The notes: generated by a model not told the origin, from the letters alone. Positions 19,364 to 29,155 are shown, counted from the stretch's first letter. The stretch: 64,000 nucleotides of DNA from Streptomyces fodineus (GCF_001735805.1 NZ_CP017248.1:3224001-3288000); one strand, 5' to 3'. Program-made: numbers and translations.

Positions 19364-20563
19364 TCAGTCACCGATCAGGGCATCCACGAACGCCTCCGGC
19401 TCGAACGGCGCGAGATCGTCCGCGCCCTCGCCGAGGCCGACCAGCTTGACCGGTACGCCCAGCTCGCGCTGGACCGCGACGACGATGCCGCCCTTGGCCG
19501 TACCGTCCAGTTTGGTCAGCACGATGCCGGTGATGTCCACGACCTCCGCGAACACCCGGGCCTGCACCAGTCCGTTCTGCCCGGTGGTGGCGTCCAGCAC
19601 GAGCAGCACCTCGTCCAGCGGCGCGTGCTTCTCCACGACCCGCTTGACCTTGCCCAGCTCGTCCATGAGGCCGGTCTTGGTGTGCAGGCGGCCGGCGGTG
19701 TCGATGAGGACGACGTCGACCCCCATCTCCTTGCCTTCCTTCACCGCGTCGAAGGCGACGGAGGCGGGATCGCCGGCTTCCGGTCCGCGCACGGTGTAGG
19801 CGCCGACCCGCTCACCCCAGGTCTGCAGCTGGTCGGCGGCGGCGGCCCGGAAGGTGTCGGCGGCGCCGAGCACGACCGTACGGCCGTCGGCGACGAGCAC
19901 GCGCGCGAGCTTGCCGGTGGTGGTGGTCTTGCCGGTGCCGTTGACGCCGACGACCATCACGATGCCGGGCTTGCGGTCCGCGGGCTCGGTCTTGACCGTG
20001 CGGTCGAAGTCGGTGCCGACCACCTTGAGCAGCTCCTCGCGCAGCAGGCCGCGCAGCTCCTCGGGGGTGCGGGTGCCGAGCACCTTGACGCGCTCGCGCA
20101 GGCTCTCGACCAGCTCCTGGGTGGGCTGCACGCCGACGTCGGCGGTGAGCAGCGTGTCCTCGATCTCCTCCCAGGTCTCGTCGTCCAGGTGCTCGCGCGA
20201 GAGCAGCGTGAGCAGGCCCTTGCCGAGGGCGTTCTGGGAACGGGACAGGCGGGCACGCAGCCGGACCAGCCGGCCTGCGGTGGGCTCCGGGATCTCGATC
20301 TCGGGAGCCTCGACAGTGGGGGGCTCCTCGACGGCGACCGCGGGGCCGCCGGGGAGATCCACCTCCTCGATCGTCCGGCGCGGTTCGTCGCGGGGCGTCT
20401 CGGCCTCGTCGCCGACGTGCGGCTCGGCCGGGGGCGCGGTGATGTCGGGCGTCTTGGGGGGCGGCGGGGGCAGCGGCTTGCGGCGCCGGCTGCCCACGAT
20501 CAGCCCGCCGAGCGCGCCGAGCACGACCACGGCGATGACTACAGCAAGGATGACGGTTTCCAT
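19364..20563 (-). CDS. ftsY: SRP receptor FtsY
   Basis: 399 residues from the ATG at 20563. An N-terminal membrane helix (METVILAVVIAVVVLG) and basic RRRK segment, then an acidic/proline linker (to ~95), then the NG domain with GVNGTGKTTTTGKLA, DTAGRLHTKTGLMDEL and TKLDGTAKGG. It binds Ffh-ribosome complexes at the membrane and delivers them to SecYEG. The N-terminal anchor is the actinobacterial variant of the E. coli A domain. The longer upstream open frame has no family similarity. Confidence 0.96.
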   Translation of the reverse strand: METVILAVVIAVVVLGALGGLIVGSRRRKPLPPPPPKTPDITAPPAEPHVGDEAETPRDEPRRTIEEVDLPGGPAVAVEEPPTVEAPEIEIPEPTAGRLVRLRARLSRSQNALGKGLLTLLSREHLDDETWEEIEDTLLTADVGVQPTQELVESLRERVKVLGTRTPEELRGLLREELLKVVGTDFDRTVKTEPADRKPGIVMVVGVNGTGKTTTTGKLARVLVADGRTVVLGAADTFRAAAADQLQTWGERVGAYTVRGPEAGDPASVAFDAVKEGKEMGVDVVLIDTAGRLHTKTGLMDELGKVKRVVEKHAPLDEVLLVLDATTGQNGLVQARVFAEVVDITGIVLTKLDGTAKGGIVVAVQRELGVPVKLVGLGEGADDLAPFEPEAFVDALIGD

Positions 20564-20732
20564 AACTCGTCCAGTATCAGCCATGGGGTGCGAGCGAAGG
20601 CTATTTGTGGCTTCCTCCGAGAGACAAACGCCACTTAAAGCAAGGAGTCGGAGCAAAGTACGATGGTGGCGGCTCTGTTGACGCGCGTAGAGTCCGATCG
20701 TCCCTGTCCCCCCACGTCTGGCCCATTTCTTC

Positions 20733-22199
20733 ATGAGCAAAACCGTCGAGACCGAAGGCGCTCTCGAGACCCGAGGCATCGAGCAGGTCCCGGATCACGA
20801 GCGCACCGCCAGGACCCGTGAGCTGTTCCCGACCTGGGTCGGCGCCAACATCAGCGTGCTGCTGCTGACGATGGGCGCGAGCCTCGTCGTGGCGTACCAC
20901 CTGGACATCTGGCAGGCACTCGTCGTCGCGGTGGCCGCGCCGGTCGTGTCGTACGGCCTGGTCGGGCTGATCGGCATCGCCGGCAAGCGGGGCGGCGCGC
21001 CCGGCATGGCGCTCTCCCGCGCGGTCTTCGGCCAGCGCGGCAACCTGCTGCCCGGCTCGCTGATCTGGGTCGCGCGCTGGGGCTGGGAGACGATCAACGC
21101 GGTCACCGGCGCCTACGCGATGCTCACCATCCTGGACATCCTGTTCGGCCTGAAGGCGAACAGCGTGCTGGACATGGTGATGCTGCTGATCTTCGTCGTG
21201 GCGACCTTCGCGATCTCCGGGCTCGGCATCAACGCGGTGCAGAAGTGCAACAAGTACGCCACGTACCTCTTCGGCGTCTTCTCGGTGCTCGTCCTGGTCT
21301 ACCTGGTCGCGAACACGAACTGGTCGAAGGTGCTGCACCACGGCGGCGGCTCCACGGCCGCGGTGATCACCGGTGTGGGCATGATCGCGGCGGGCGGTGT
21401 CAGCTGGATCCCGACGGCGCCGGACTTCACCCGCTATCTGCCGCGCACGGCGTCCTCGAAGGCGATCGTGGGAACGGCGGTCGGCGGTGCCGGCATCGTC
21501 GTGCTGCCCATGGTCCTGATGGGCGCGGTGATGGCGGTCTCCACGCCGGACCTGGCCTCGGCCACCGACCCGGTGTCCTTCCTCGGCGAGATCCTGCCGA
21601 CGTGGATCGCGGTGCCGTACCTGTTCATCGCGCTGATCGGCATGCTGCTGATCAACTCGATGTCGATGTACTCGGCGGGCTTCACCGCGCAGACGCTGGG
21701 CATCAAGGTGCCGCGGCACTGGGCGGTCTCGGTGAACGCCGTGATCTCGCTGGTCTTCGGCGGGGTGCTGATGCTGGTGGCGACCAGCTTCATGGGCTCG
21801 TTCATCGCCTTCCTGTCGCTGCTCGCGGTCGCGTTCTCCGCGTGGGTCGGCGTCTTCGGCGCGGACATGCTGCGCCGCACCGAGTACGACGGCGAGGCGA
21901 TGACCGACACCACCCGCACCAGCGCCTACTGGTACAAGGGCGGCTTCTCCCCGGCGGCCGTGGCCGCCTGGGCGATCGGCCTGCTGTCGGGCCTGATGTT
22001 CACGACCTCGGACTGGTTCACCGGCCCGCTGGCGAAGAACAACGTCATCGGCGAGTACGGCCTCGGCTGGGTCGCCACGATCGTGATCTCGGGCCTGCTG
22101 TACCTGGCCCTGCCGAAGCCGGCGGTGGCGAAGCCGGCGGTGGCGAAGCCGGCGGAGGTCGCCGCGCCGGCCGAGGAGCGCGCGAGCGTCGACGCCTGA
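20733..22199 (+). CDS. NCS1 cytosine/purine permease (CodB family)
   Basis: 488 residues, about twelve hydrophobic helices between residues 35 and 465. NCS1 features include the N-terminal LFPTWVGANISV (residues ~32-43), SRAVFGQRGNLLPG and ARWGWETINAVTGAYAM. It should import a nucleobase or related compound by cation symport; the exact substrate cannot be read. The C-terminus carries a near-exact repeat AKPAV/AKPAV/AKPAE from a 15-bp unit around 22115-22160. Monocistronic, divergent from ftsY. Confidence 0.9.
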   Translation: MSKTVETEGALETRGIEQVPDHERTARTRELFPTWVGANISVLLLTMGASLVVAYHLDIWQALVVAVAAPVVSYGLVGLIGIAGKRGGAPGMALSRAVFGQRGNLLPGSLIWVARWGWETINAVTGAYAMLTILDILFGLKANSVLDMVMLLIFVVATFAISGLGINAVQKCNKYATYLFGVFSVLVLVYLVANTNWSKVLHHGGGSTAAVITGVGMIAAGGVSWIPTAPDFTRYLPRTASSKAIVGTAVGGAGIVVLPMVLMGAVMAVSTPDLASATDPVSFLGEILPTWIAVPYLFIALIGMLLINSMSMYSAGFTAQTLGIKVPRHWAVSVNAVISLVFGGVLMLVATSFMGSFIAFLSLLAVAFSAWVGVFGADMLRRTEYDGEAMTDTTRTSAYWYKGGFSPAAVAAWAIGLLSGLMFTTSDWFTGPLAKNNVIGEYGLGWVATIVISGLLYLALPKPAVAKPAVAKPAEVAAPAEERASVDA

Positions 22200-22205
22200 C
22201 GCGCG

Positions 22206-22406
22206 TCAGCCGGCCGGGTCGCTCTTGTGCAGGGCCGCGCTCGCGCGAAAGCGCAGGCGGGAACAGCGGTCCTCGGTCTCCTGGCCGGCATCGTCCGGAC
22301 AGCAGCAGTGGCGGGCGAGCCAGCGCAGGTCGTCGCAGTCGAGCCAGAGGGCGACCCGGCCCCGGCCGGCCTCCGCCCGCGGATCGGTGGGTACGGCCTC
22401 GGTCAT
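22206..22406 (-). CDS. Small Cys-rich hypothetical protein
   Basis: 66 residues with WLDCDDLRWLARHCCCPDD in the middle: four cysteines and a histidine in a short span, compatible with metal binding but not a motif I can name. It is convergent with the permease gene (6 bases apart) and divergent from the LLM enzyme gene. Small size and clean arrangement make it likely real; function unknown. Confidence 0.6.
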   Translation of the reverse strand: MTEAVPTDPRAEAGRGRVALWLDCDDLRWLARHCCCPDDAGQETEDRCSRLRFRASAALHKSDPAG

Positions 22407-22498
22407 CCTGTGAGCCTACTCCCGCCCCCGCCATGGCCATCTGACGCTACGTCAGCTACCGTCCCCCTCCACCGCATCGCACCGGAGGGGGACTTCCC

Positions 22499-23470
22499 AT
22501 GCCCGTCACGGTCGTCCGTTTCAACCTCGTCGCTCCCGGCGCCTCCCCCGCCGCTCTCTGCGCGCGCTACCGGGCCGCCCTGGAGATGGCCGCGTACGCG
22601 GACGAGCACGGCATCAACACCGTGCAGACCGAGGAGCACCACGGCGCCGCCGACAACTGGCTGCCGTCGCCGTTCGCCTTCGCCGGCGCGGTGTTCGGGG
22701 CGACCCGGTCCATCGCGGTGACGGTGTCGGCGGTGATCGGCCCGCTGCACGACCCGCTGCGTCTGGCCGAGGAGATCGCCGTACTGGACCTGCTGAGCGG
22801 CGGACGGCTGGTGACGGTGGCCGGGATCGGCTACCGGCCCGAGGAGTACGCCCTGTTCGACGTCGACTGGAAGCGCCGGGGCCGGCTCCAGGACGAACTG
22901 CTGGAAACCGTGCTGAAGGCGTGGTCCGGCGACGAGTTCGAGTACCGGGGCCGTACGGTGCGGATCACCCCGCGCCCGTACACCGACCCACACCCCCTCC
23001 TGCTGGTCGGCGGCTCCTCGAAGGCCGCCGCCCGCCGGGCCGCCCGGCTGGGCCTGCCGTTCTTCCCGAGCGCTCATCTGCCGGAGCTGGAGGCGTACTA
23101 CAAGGAGAAGCTCACCGAGTACGGCACCGAGGGCTGGGTGATGATGCCCGCGTCCGAGACCCCTTTGCTGCACATCGCCGAGGACCCGGACCGGGCGTGG
23201 GCGCAGTACGGCGAGCACTTCCTGCACGAGGCCCGGACGTACGCCTCCTGGCAGTCGCGGGACATCACGTCGGCGGTGCGCTCGGCCGCCACGACGGTGG
23301 AAGAGCTGCGCGCGGAGGGCGTGTACCGCGTCCTCACCCCGGAGCAGTGCATGGGTGCCGGGCTGGACAGCCTGGTCCTGCACCCGCTTGCGGGCGGGAT
23401 GCCGGTCGAGGAGGGCTGGCGGAGCCTGCGGTTGTTCGCGGAGCGGGTGGTGCCGGGGGTGGGGGGCTGA
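22499..23470 (+). CDS. LLM-class (luciferase-like) flavin-dependent oxidoreductase
   Basis: 323 residues with GGAGGGGGACTTCCC before the ATG. Luciferase-like signatures are the N-terminal TEEHHGAADNWLPSP (residues ~42-56), the DLLSGGRLVTVAGIGYRPEEY segment (~98, shown in part) and RITPRPYTDPHPLLLVGGSS (~157-176). It would use FMN or F420 in a monooxygenase or reductase step; F420 is plausible because the genus makes it (cofC lies further along). Isolated gene followed by a strong terminator. Confidence 0.88.
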   Translation: MPVTVVRFNLVAPGASPAALCARYRAALEMAAYADEHGINTVQTEEHHGAADNWLPSPFAFAGAVFGATRSIAVTVSAVIGPLHDPLRLAEEIAVLDLLSGGRLVTVAGIGYRPEEYALFDVDWKRRGRLQDELLETVLKAWSGDEFEYRGRTVRITPRPYTDPHPLLLVGGSSKAAARRAARLGLPFFPSAHLPELEAYYKEKLTEYGTEGWVMMPASETPLLHIAEDPDRAWAQYGEHFLHEARTYASWQSRDITSAVRSAATTVEELRAEGVYRVLTPEQCMGAGLDSLVLHPLAGGMPVEEGWRSLRLFAERVVPGVGG

Positions 23471-23516
23471 GGGCGCCCGGCGATCACCAGGCGCACCGCC
23501 CGCCCCGGATACGAAA

Positions 23517-23559
23517 CCGCCGCCCCCGCACCGGGCAGTGGCCGGTGCGGGGGCGGCGG
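23517..23559. terminator. Strong bidirectional terminator
   Basis: A perfect 18-bp stem (23517-23534 with 23542-23559, arms starting CCGCCGCCCCCG) closes a 7-base loop. It separates the convergent LLM enzyme gene and glcP. No T-run. Confidence 0.9.
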
Positions 23560-23618
23560 GGGGTACGAGGAGAGGGGCAGCGGGGACTTGGCCCTTCTCC
23601 CCGAGTTCACGGGGCTGG

Positions 23619-25037
23619 TCAGCCCATCTCCTCCAGGGACTTGCCCTTCGTCTCCTTGACGAACTTCAGGACGAACGGGATGGAGAGCGCGGCGCAGACG
23701 GTGTAGATGACGTACGTGCCGGAGAGGTTCCAGTCGGCCAGCGACGGGAAGCTCGCGGTGATGGCCCAGTTGGCGATCCACTGCGCGGAGGCGGCGACAC
23801 CCAGCGCGGCGGCGCGGATCTTGTTCGGGAACATCTCGCCGAGGAAGACCCAGACCACCACGCCCCACGACAGGGCGAAGAAGAGGACGAACACATGGGC
23901 GGCGATCAGGGCGACCCAGCCCTGGGTGCTCGGGAGCCTGCCGTCGACCAGGTGGGAGCTGAACGCCCAGGCCTCCAGCGCGAGACCGACGACCATGCCG
24001 ACCGAGCCGATGAGGGCGAGCGGCTTGCGGCCGACGCGGTCCACGAAGATCATCGCGATCACGGTGCCGATGATGTTGATGATCGACGTCGTGAAGGAGT
24101 AGAAGAACGAGTCGGTCGGGTCGACGCCCACCGACTGCCACAGCGTCGAGGAGTAGTAGAACGCGACGTTGATGCCGACGAACTGCTGGAAGACCGACAG
24201 GCCGATACCGATCCAGACGATCGGCTTGAAGAAGAAACCGCCGCCGAGCAGGTCCTTGAAGGTGGACTTGTGCTCGCTCTGCATCGCGTGCTCGATCTCG
24301 GCGACGCGGGCGTCCAGGTCGGTGCCCGTGCCCTCGACCTCGGCGAGGATCTCCTTGGCCCGGTCGCGCTTGCCGACCGAGAGCAGGAAGCGCGGGGACT
24401 CGGGGATGGCGAAGGAGAGCAGGCCGTAGAGGACGGCCGGGATCACCATGACGCCGAGCATGACCTGCCAGGCCTCCAGGCCCATCAGGTGGCCGCGCTG
24501 CTTGCCGCCGGCGGCGTTCAGCAGGCCCCAGTTGACGAGCTGGGAGACGGCGATGCCGACGACGATCGCGGCCTGCTGGAAGGAGCCGAGCCGGCCGCGG
24601 TAGGCGGGCGGGGCGACCTCGGCGATGTAGGCCGGGCCGATGACGGAGGCCATGCCGATGGCGAAACCGCCGACGACCCGCCAGAGGGCGAGGTCCCAGA
24701 GGGCGAAGGGCAGCGCGGAGCCGACGGCGCTGATCGTGAAGAGCACTGCGGCGATCTGCATACAGCGGATACGGCCGATGCGGTCGGCTATGCGGCCGGC
24801 GGTCGCGGCGCCGACGGCACAGCCGATCAGGGCGATCGCGATGACCTGGGCGAGGGCCGCGGAGCCAATGTCGTACTTGGTGCGGATGGCCTCGACCGCG
24901 CCGTTGATCACGGAGCTGTCGTAACCGAAGAGGAAGCCGCCCATGGCGGCAGCCGCCGCGATGAAGATGACGTGCCCGAGATGCTCGGGTGGGGCCGTCC
25001 TGGCTCCTGACTGAGGTGCCTGCGCTGTGCTGGTCAC
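23619..25037 (-). CDS. glcP: Glucose permease (MFS sugar porter)
   Basis: 472 residues from the GTG at 25037, preceded by GAGGAGA. Twelve-helix sugar porter with GGFLFGYDSSVINGA in helix 1, RIADRIGRIRCMQ between helices 2-3, PESPRFL before the central loop, the helix-7 FQQFVGINVAFYYS sugar-binding motif and VDRVGRKPLAL after helix 8. Length and sequence match the Streptomyces glucose permease GlcP as I remember it. It imports glucose by proton symport, the main glucose route in this genus. A promoter and LacI-like operator precede it (25112-25151). Confidence 0.93.
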   Translation of the reverse strand: MTSTAQAPQSGARTAPPEHLGHVIFIAAAAAMGGFLFGYDSSVINGAVEAIRTKYDIGSAALAQVIAIALIGCAVGAATAGRIADRIGRIRCMQIAAVLFTISAVGSALPFALWDLALWRVVGGFAIGMASVIGPAYIAEVAPPAYRGRLGSFQQAAIVVGIAVSQLVNWGLLNAAGGKQRGHLMGLEAWQVMLGVMVIPAVLYGLLSFAIPESPRFLLSVGKRDRAKEILAEVEGTGTDLDARVAEIEHAMQSEHKSTFKDLLGGGFFFKPIVWIGIGLSVFQQFVGINVAFYYSSTLWQSVGVDPTDSFFYSFTTSIINIIGTVIAMIFVDRVGRKPLALIGSVGMVVGLALEAWAFSSHLVDGRLPSTQGWVALIAAHVFVLFFALSWGVVVWVFLGEMFPNKIRAAALGVAASAQWIANWAITASFPSLADWNLSGTYVIYTVCAALSIPFVLKFVKETKGKSLEEMG

Positions 25038-25111
25038 GTGTATCTCCTCGGGCCACGGCAACGCTGCCGGGGTGGGGGGCGAGCCCTTACAGGTGAGACC
25101 TGAAGGTAAAA

Positions 25112-25151
25112 GCAACGTTGCAGAGACTATGCCTTCAAGTTTCGAAGTCAA
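25112..25151 (-). promoter_or_regulatory. glcP promoter with overlapping palindromic operator
   Basis: Leftward -35 TTGACT (25146-25151) and -10 TAGTCT (25124-25129) are 16 bases apart. The palindrome GCAACGTTGC (25112-25121) sits where transcription should start; an AACGTT core with a central CG is typical of LacI/GalR operators. Two CTTCAA copies flank the -35. Regulator identity unknown. Confidence 0.65.
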
Positions 25152-25218
25152 TACTTCAACGGCTGTGAGTTTTTTCGTACACCCAAGGGGTCCGCGTTCA
25201 CTTCTTGAACACGAAAGA

Positions 25219-25243
25219 GTCACAGAAGAGGGTCACAGAAGAG
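25219..25243. repeat. 12-bp direct repeat GTCACAGAAGAG
   Basis: Two exact copies at 25219-25230 and 25232-25243, period 13, in the gap between the smc stop and the glcP promoter. Confidence 0.8.
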
Positions 25244-25264
25244 TTGATCTTGAATGCCGCGGCA

Positions 25265-28200
25265 CTACCGAAGGCGCTGAGAGATGACCTTGGAGACGCC
25301 GTCGCCCTGCATGGACACGCCGTAGAGCGCGTCGGCGACCTCCATCGTGCGCTTCTGGTGCGTGATCACGATCAGCTGCGAGGCCTCCTGCAGCTCCTGC
25401 ATGATCCGGATCAGCCGCTGGAGGTTGGTGTCGTCCAGGGCCGCCTCGACCTCGTCCATGACGTAGAACGGGCTCGGCCGGGCCTTGAAGATCGACACCA
25501 GCATCGCGACGGCCGTCAGCGAGCGCTCGCCACCCGACAGCAGGGAGAGCCGCTTGACCTTCTTGCCCGGCGGGCGCGCCTCGACGTCCACACCGGTGGT
25601 GAGCATGTTGTCCGGGTCGGTCAGCACCAGACGGCCCTCTCCGCCGGGGAACAGCCTGCTGAAGACGCCCTCGAACTCCCGGGCCGTGTCCCGGTAGGCC
25701 TCGGTGAACACCTGCTCGACGCGCTCGTCGACCTCCTTCACCACCTGGAGCAGGTCGGCGCGCGTCTTCTTCAGGTCCTCCAGCTGCTCGCTGAGGAACT
25801 TGTGCCGCTCCTCCAGTGCCGCGAACTCCTCCAGCGCCAGCGGATTGACCTTGCCCAGCTGCTGGTAGGCCCGCTCGGCCGCCTTGAGCCGCCGCTCCTG
25901 TTCGGCGCGGTGGAAGGGCCTGGGCCGGTTACGCGGATGCTCGGGGTCCTCGGGCAGCACCTCACCGTCGGCGGGGAGCGAGGGCGGCACGGGCTGGTGC
26001 GGGCCGTACTCGGCCACCAGCCCCTCCGGCTCGACACCCAGCTCCTCCAGCGCCCTGGTCTCCAGCTGCTCGATCCGCAGCCGCTTCTCGGCGCCGAGTA
26101 CCTCGCCCCGGTGCACCGAATCCGTCAACTTGTCCAGTTCCGACTTCAGTTCGCGGCCGGCGCTGCGGGCAGCGGTCAGCTCCTGCTCTCGCCGCGCCTT
26201 GGCGGCCTCGGCGGCGGCGCGTTCCTGTTCGGCGCGGGCGAGGGACACCTCGATGTGCGCGAGCAGCTGCCGGGCGCCGGAGGCGACGGCCTCCGCGACG
26301 GCGGCCTCGTGCCGCAGGCGGGCGCGCCGCTGCTCGGCACGCACGCGTGCCTCGCGTTCCGCGCGGGCGGCCCGGTCGAGCGAGTCGGCCCGCCCGGCGA
26401 GCCCCTTGACCCGCTCCTCGTGGGTACGGACCTGGAGGCGGGCCTCCATCTCGGTCTGCCGGGCGTTGGCGCCGTCGGCGGCGAGCCGGTCGCGTACGGA
26501 GGTGTCGGGCTCCTCCTCGACCGGCATCTCCTCGGCGACGGCCAGGCGCTCGGCCAGCTCCTCGGCCTCCTGTACGGCCTTCTCCAGCGCCTCCTGCGCG
26601 CGTGCGGCCGCGGCGGCGGACCGCTCGGCCTCGCCTGCGGCACCCCGCGCCTGGCCGGCCAGCCGGCCGAGCTGCTGGGCCACGGCCGACTTCTCCCGGT
26701 CGGCGGCCCGGCGCCGCTCCGCGAGTTCTTCCACGAGGGTGGCGGCTTCGGTACGCCGTTCGGCTGCCGTCCGCTGCTCCTGGGCCAGCTCCTCACACCG
26801 CACGGCCAGCTCGGCCAGCTCGGCCGCGGCCTCGTCGACCGATGCCTGCACCTCCAGCAGGCTGGGTGCGCCGGCCGAGCCGCCGTGTGCGAAGTGGGCG
26901 CCGAGGAGGTCGCCTTCGGAGGTGACGGCGGTGAGTCCGGGGTGCGCGTAGATCAGGTCCTCGGCGTCCTCCAGGGTGTCTACGACCACGGTTCCTTGCA
27001 GGAGGCGGCGTACCGCGGGCATGAGTTCGGCAGGGCCGCGGACCAGCTCGGCGGCGAGGCGCCCACCGGGGGGTGCCGCGGCAGGCGATTCGGCGGCTGC
27101 GGGCTCGTCGTGGCTGGGCGCGCCCCGCGGCGGAGCCGCATGCGGATGCTGCCCCGCGCCCGTTTGGGGGGCGTCCCCGGACGTAGGCTCCATGGCCCCG
27201 GCCAGCAGCAGTGCCGCCCGGCCCCCGTCCTGCTTGCGCAGCAGCCTGATGGCTTCCGCCGCCGATGCGGGAGTCGCCACGGCGATCGCGTCCGCCGCCG
27301 CCCCGAACGCGGCGGCCAGCGGGACCTCGTAGCCCGGAGTGACGGTCAGCAGTTCCGCCGCCGGGCCGAGAATTCCGGTGAGCCGGTCCCGTGCCCCCAG
27401 CAGTATCCCCGTGCCGTCCTTCCGTCTGAGGCCCAGCGCGAGCGCTTCGCGGCGGGCCTGGGTCGCCGCGCGGGTGCGCTCGGCCGTGGTGAGGGCCTCG
27501 CGGGCCGTGCTCAGGGCGGTCTCTGTCTCGGCGAGCTGCCGCTTGGCCGCCTCGTGCCGCCCGGCCAGGTCCGCGTCGTCGGCGTCGAGGCCGTCGACCT
27601 CGGCCTTCAGGGCCTCGTACTCCTCCTGGGCGCGCACCGCGCGCTCCTGGGCCTCGTCGCGGGCCGTGGCCAGGCGGTCGATCTCGGCCTGGGCGGAGGC
27701 CGCACGGGAGCGGGCCGCGTTGACCTGCCCGGTCAGGCGGGCCAGGCCCTCGCGGCGGTCGGCGATGGCACGGGCAAGGTCCTTCAGACGGCGTTCCTCC
27801 GCCGCCAGTTCGCGCTCCAGCTCGGCGCGGTGGGCGACGGTGTCGTCAAGGGCGCGCTGGGCCGCCTCCAGGGCCGCCTCCAGCTCGGCCTCCTGTTCGC
27901 GGATGCGGGCGGCCTCCCGCTCCAGGTCCTCGGGGTCACGGCCGCGCCGTTCGTCGGGCGGTGTGGAGGTGGCGCTCTTCACGCGTGCGTCGGCCAGCGA
28001 GATCGTGCCGCGGACGCGTTCGGCCAGCTGGGACAGCTCGTACCAGGTCTGCTGGGCGCGCTGGAGGCGGGGCGTGAGCTGCCGTACCTCGTCCTCCAGC
28101 AGGGCCTCGCGGTGCAGGGCCTTCTTCAGCTCCTGCTCGGCCGCCTCCTTGCGTTCCTTCAGGGCCGCCTCGTCGGCGACCTCGGCCTTGAGCGCCTCAC

Positions 28201-28912
28201 GCAGTCGTACGAGGTCGTCGGCGAGCAGGCGCAGGCGGGCGTCGCGCAGGTCCGCCTGGATCACGGCGGCCCTGCGTGCGACCGCCGCCTGGCGGCCGAG
28301 CGGCTTGAGCTGGCGGCGGAGTTCGTCGGTGAGGTCCTGCACGCGCGCGAGGTTGGCCTGCATCGCGTCCAGCTTGCGAAGGGCCTTCTCCTTGCGTTTG
28401 CGGTGCTTCAGGACACCGGCCGCCTCCTCGATGAAGGCGCGGCGGCCCATGGGGTCCGCGTGCAGGACGGAGTCGAGCTGGCCCTGGCCGACGATGACGT
28501 GCATCTCGCGGCCGATGCCGGAGTCGGACAGGAGTTCCTGGATGTCCAGGAGGCGGCAGGTGTCGCCGTTGATCTGGTACTCGCTGCCGCCGTTGCGGAA
28601 CATGATCCGCGTGATGGTGACCTCGGCGTACTCGATGGGCAGCGCGCCGTCGGAGTTGTCGATGGTCAGGGACACCTCGGCGCGGCCCAGCGGAGGGCGG
28701 CCGGTGGTGCCGGCGAAGATGACGTCCTCCATCTTGCCGCCGCGCAGCGACTTGGCGCCCTGTTCGCCCATGACCCAGCTGAGCGCGTCCACGACATTGG
28801 ACTTGCCCGAGCCGTTCGGTCCGACGACACACGTGATACCCGGTTCGAACCGGAGCGTGGTCGCCGACGCGAACGACTTGAACCCGCGGAGGGTCAGGGC
28901 CTTGAGGTGCAC
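25265..28912 (-). CDS. smc: Chromosome segregation ATPase SMC
   Basis: 1215 residues from the GTG at 28912. ABC ATPase halves at both ends: Walker A GPNGSGKSN (~32-40) and C-terminal signature LSGGERSLTAVAML with Walker B FYVMDEVEAALDD (~1140). Two long Arg/Glu/Ala-rich coiled coils (about 165-500 and 680-1010) flank the hinge (~510-670). The hinge side carries a proline/alanine-rich, likely disordered insert of about 40 residues (near 27050-27195), and a second proline-rich break near residue 985. SMC with ScpAB compacts the chromosome, important in sporulating hyphae. Leftward; downstream is glcP. Confidence 0.96.
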   Translation of the reverse strand: MHLKALTLRGFKSFASATTLRFEPGITCVVGPNGSGKSNVVDALSWVMGEQGAKSLRGGKMEDVIFAGTTGRPPLGRAEVSLTIDNSDGALPIEYAEVTITRIMFRNGGSEYQINGDTCRLLDIQELLSDSGIGREMHVIVGQGQLDSVLHADPMGRRAFIEEAAGVLKHRKRKEKALRKLDAMQANLARVQDLTDELRRQLKPLGRQAAVARRAAVIQADLRDARLRLLADDLVRLREALKAEVADEAALKERKEAAEQELKKALHREALLEDEVRQLTPRLQRAQQTWYELSQLAERVRGTISLADARVKSATSTPPDERRGRDPEDLEREAARIREQEAELEAALEAAQRALDDTVAHRAELERELAAEERRLKDLARAIADRREGLARLTGQVNAARSRAASAQAEIDRLATARDEAQERAVRAQEEYEALKAEVDGLDADDADLAGRHEAAKRQLAETETALSTAREALTTAERTRAATQARREALALGLRRKDGTGILLGARDRLTGILGPAAELLTVTPGYEVPLAAAFGAAADAIAVATPASAAEAIRLLRKQDGGRAALLLAGAMEPTSGDAPQTGAGQHPHAAPPRGAPSHDEPAAAESPAAAPPGGRLAAELVRGPAELMPAVRRLLQGTVVVDTLEDAEDLIYAHPGLTAVTSEGDLLGAHFAHGGSAGAPSLLEVQASVDEAAAELAELAVRCEELAQEQRTAAERRTEAATLVEELAERRRAADREKSAVAQQLGRLAGQARGAAGEAERSAAAAARAQEALEKAVQEAEELAERLAVAEEMPVEEEPDTSVRDRLAADGANARQTEMEARLQVRTHEERVKGLAGRADSLDRAARAEREARVRAEQRRARLRHEAAVAEAVASGARQLLAHIEVSLARAEQERAAAEAAKARREQELTAARSAGRELKSELDKLTDSVHRGEVLGAEKRLRIEQLETRALEELGVEPEGLVAEYGPHQPVPPSLPADGEVLPEDPEHPRNRPRPFHRAEQERRLKAAERAYQQLGKVNPLALEEFAALEERHKFLSEQLEDLKKTRADLLQVVKEVDERVEQVFTEAYRDTAREFEGVFSRLFPGGEGRLVLTDPDNMLTTGVDVEARPPGKKVKRLSLLSGGERSLTAVAMLVSIFKARPSPFYVMDEVEAALDDTNLQRLIRIMQELQEASQLIVITHQKRTMEVADALYGVSMQGDGVSKVISQRLR

Positions 28913-29029
28913 GCCGCTGGACTTTACCGGGCGGCGCTATCTCACTCCATGAACCCTCGCAACCGCGCGGTTTCGCCATTGAACATGCAGGGCACACCGT
29001 ACGTTAAAGAGAGTGAAAGGATGCGCGGG

Positions 29030-29060
29030 GCAAGAAAGAAGGGACGCCGAAGCGTCCCTT
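29030..29060 (-). terminator. Intrinsic terminator with TTCG loop
   Basis: On the leftward strand AAGGGACGC-TTCG-GCGTCCCTT is a perfect 9-bp stem with a TTCG tetraloop followed by the T-rich CTTTCTTG. It lies about 95 bases after the small coiled-coil gene and ahead of smc, so smc should have its own promoter in 28913-29030. Confidence 0.88.
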
Positions 29061-29155
29061 GCAACTCTGACGACCGGGTCTCGGTCGCCCGATCAACTGA
29101 GCGGTTGATACGGCAGCCCGATCGCTGCGACTGCTGTCGTGGAGCGATGCAGGGA

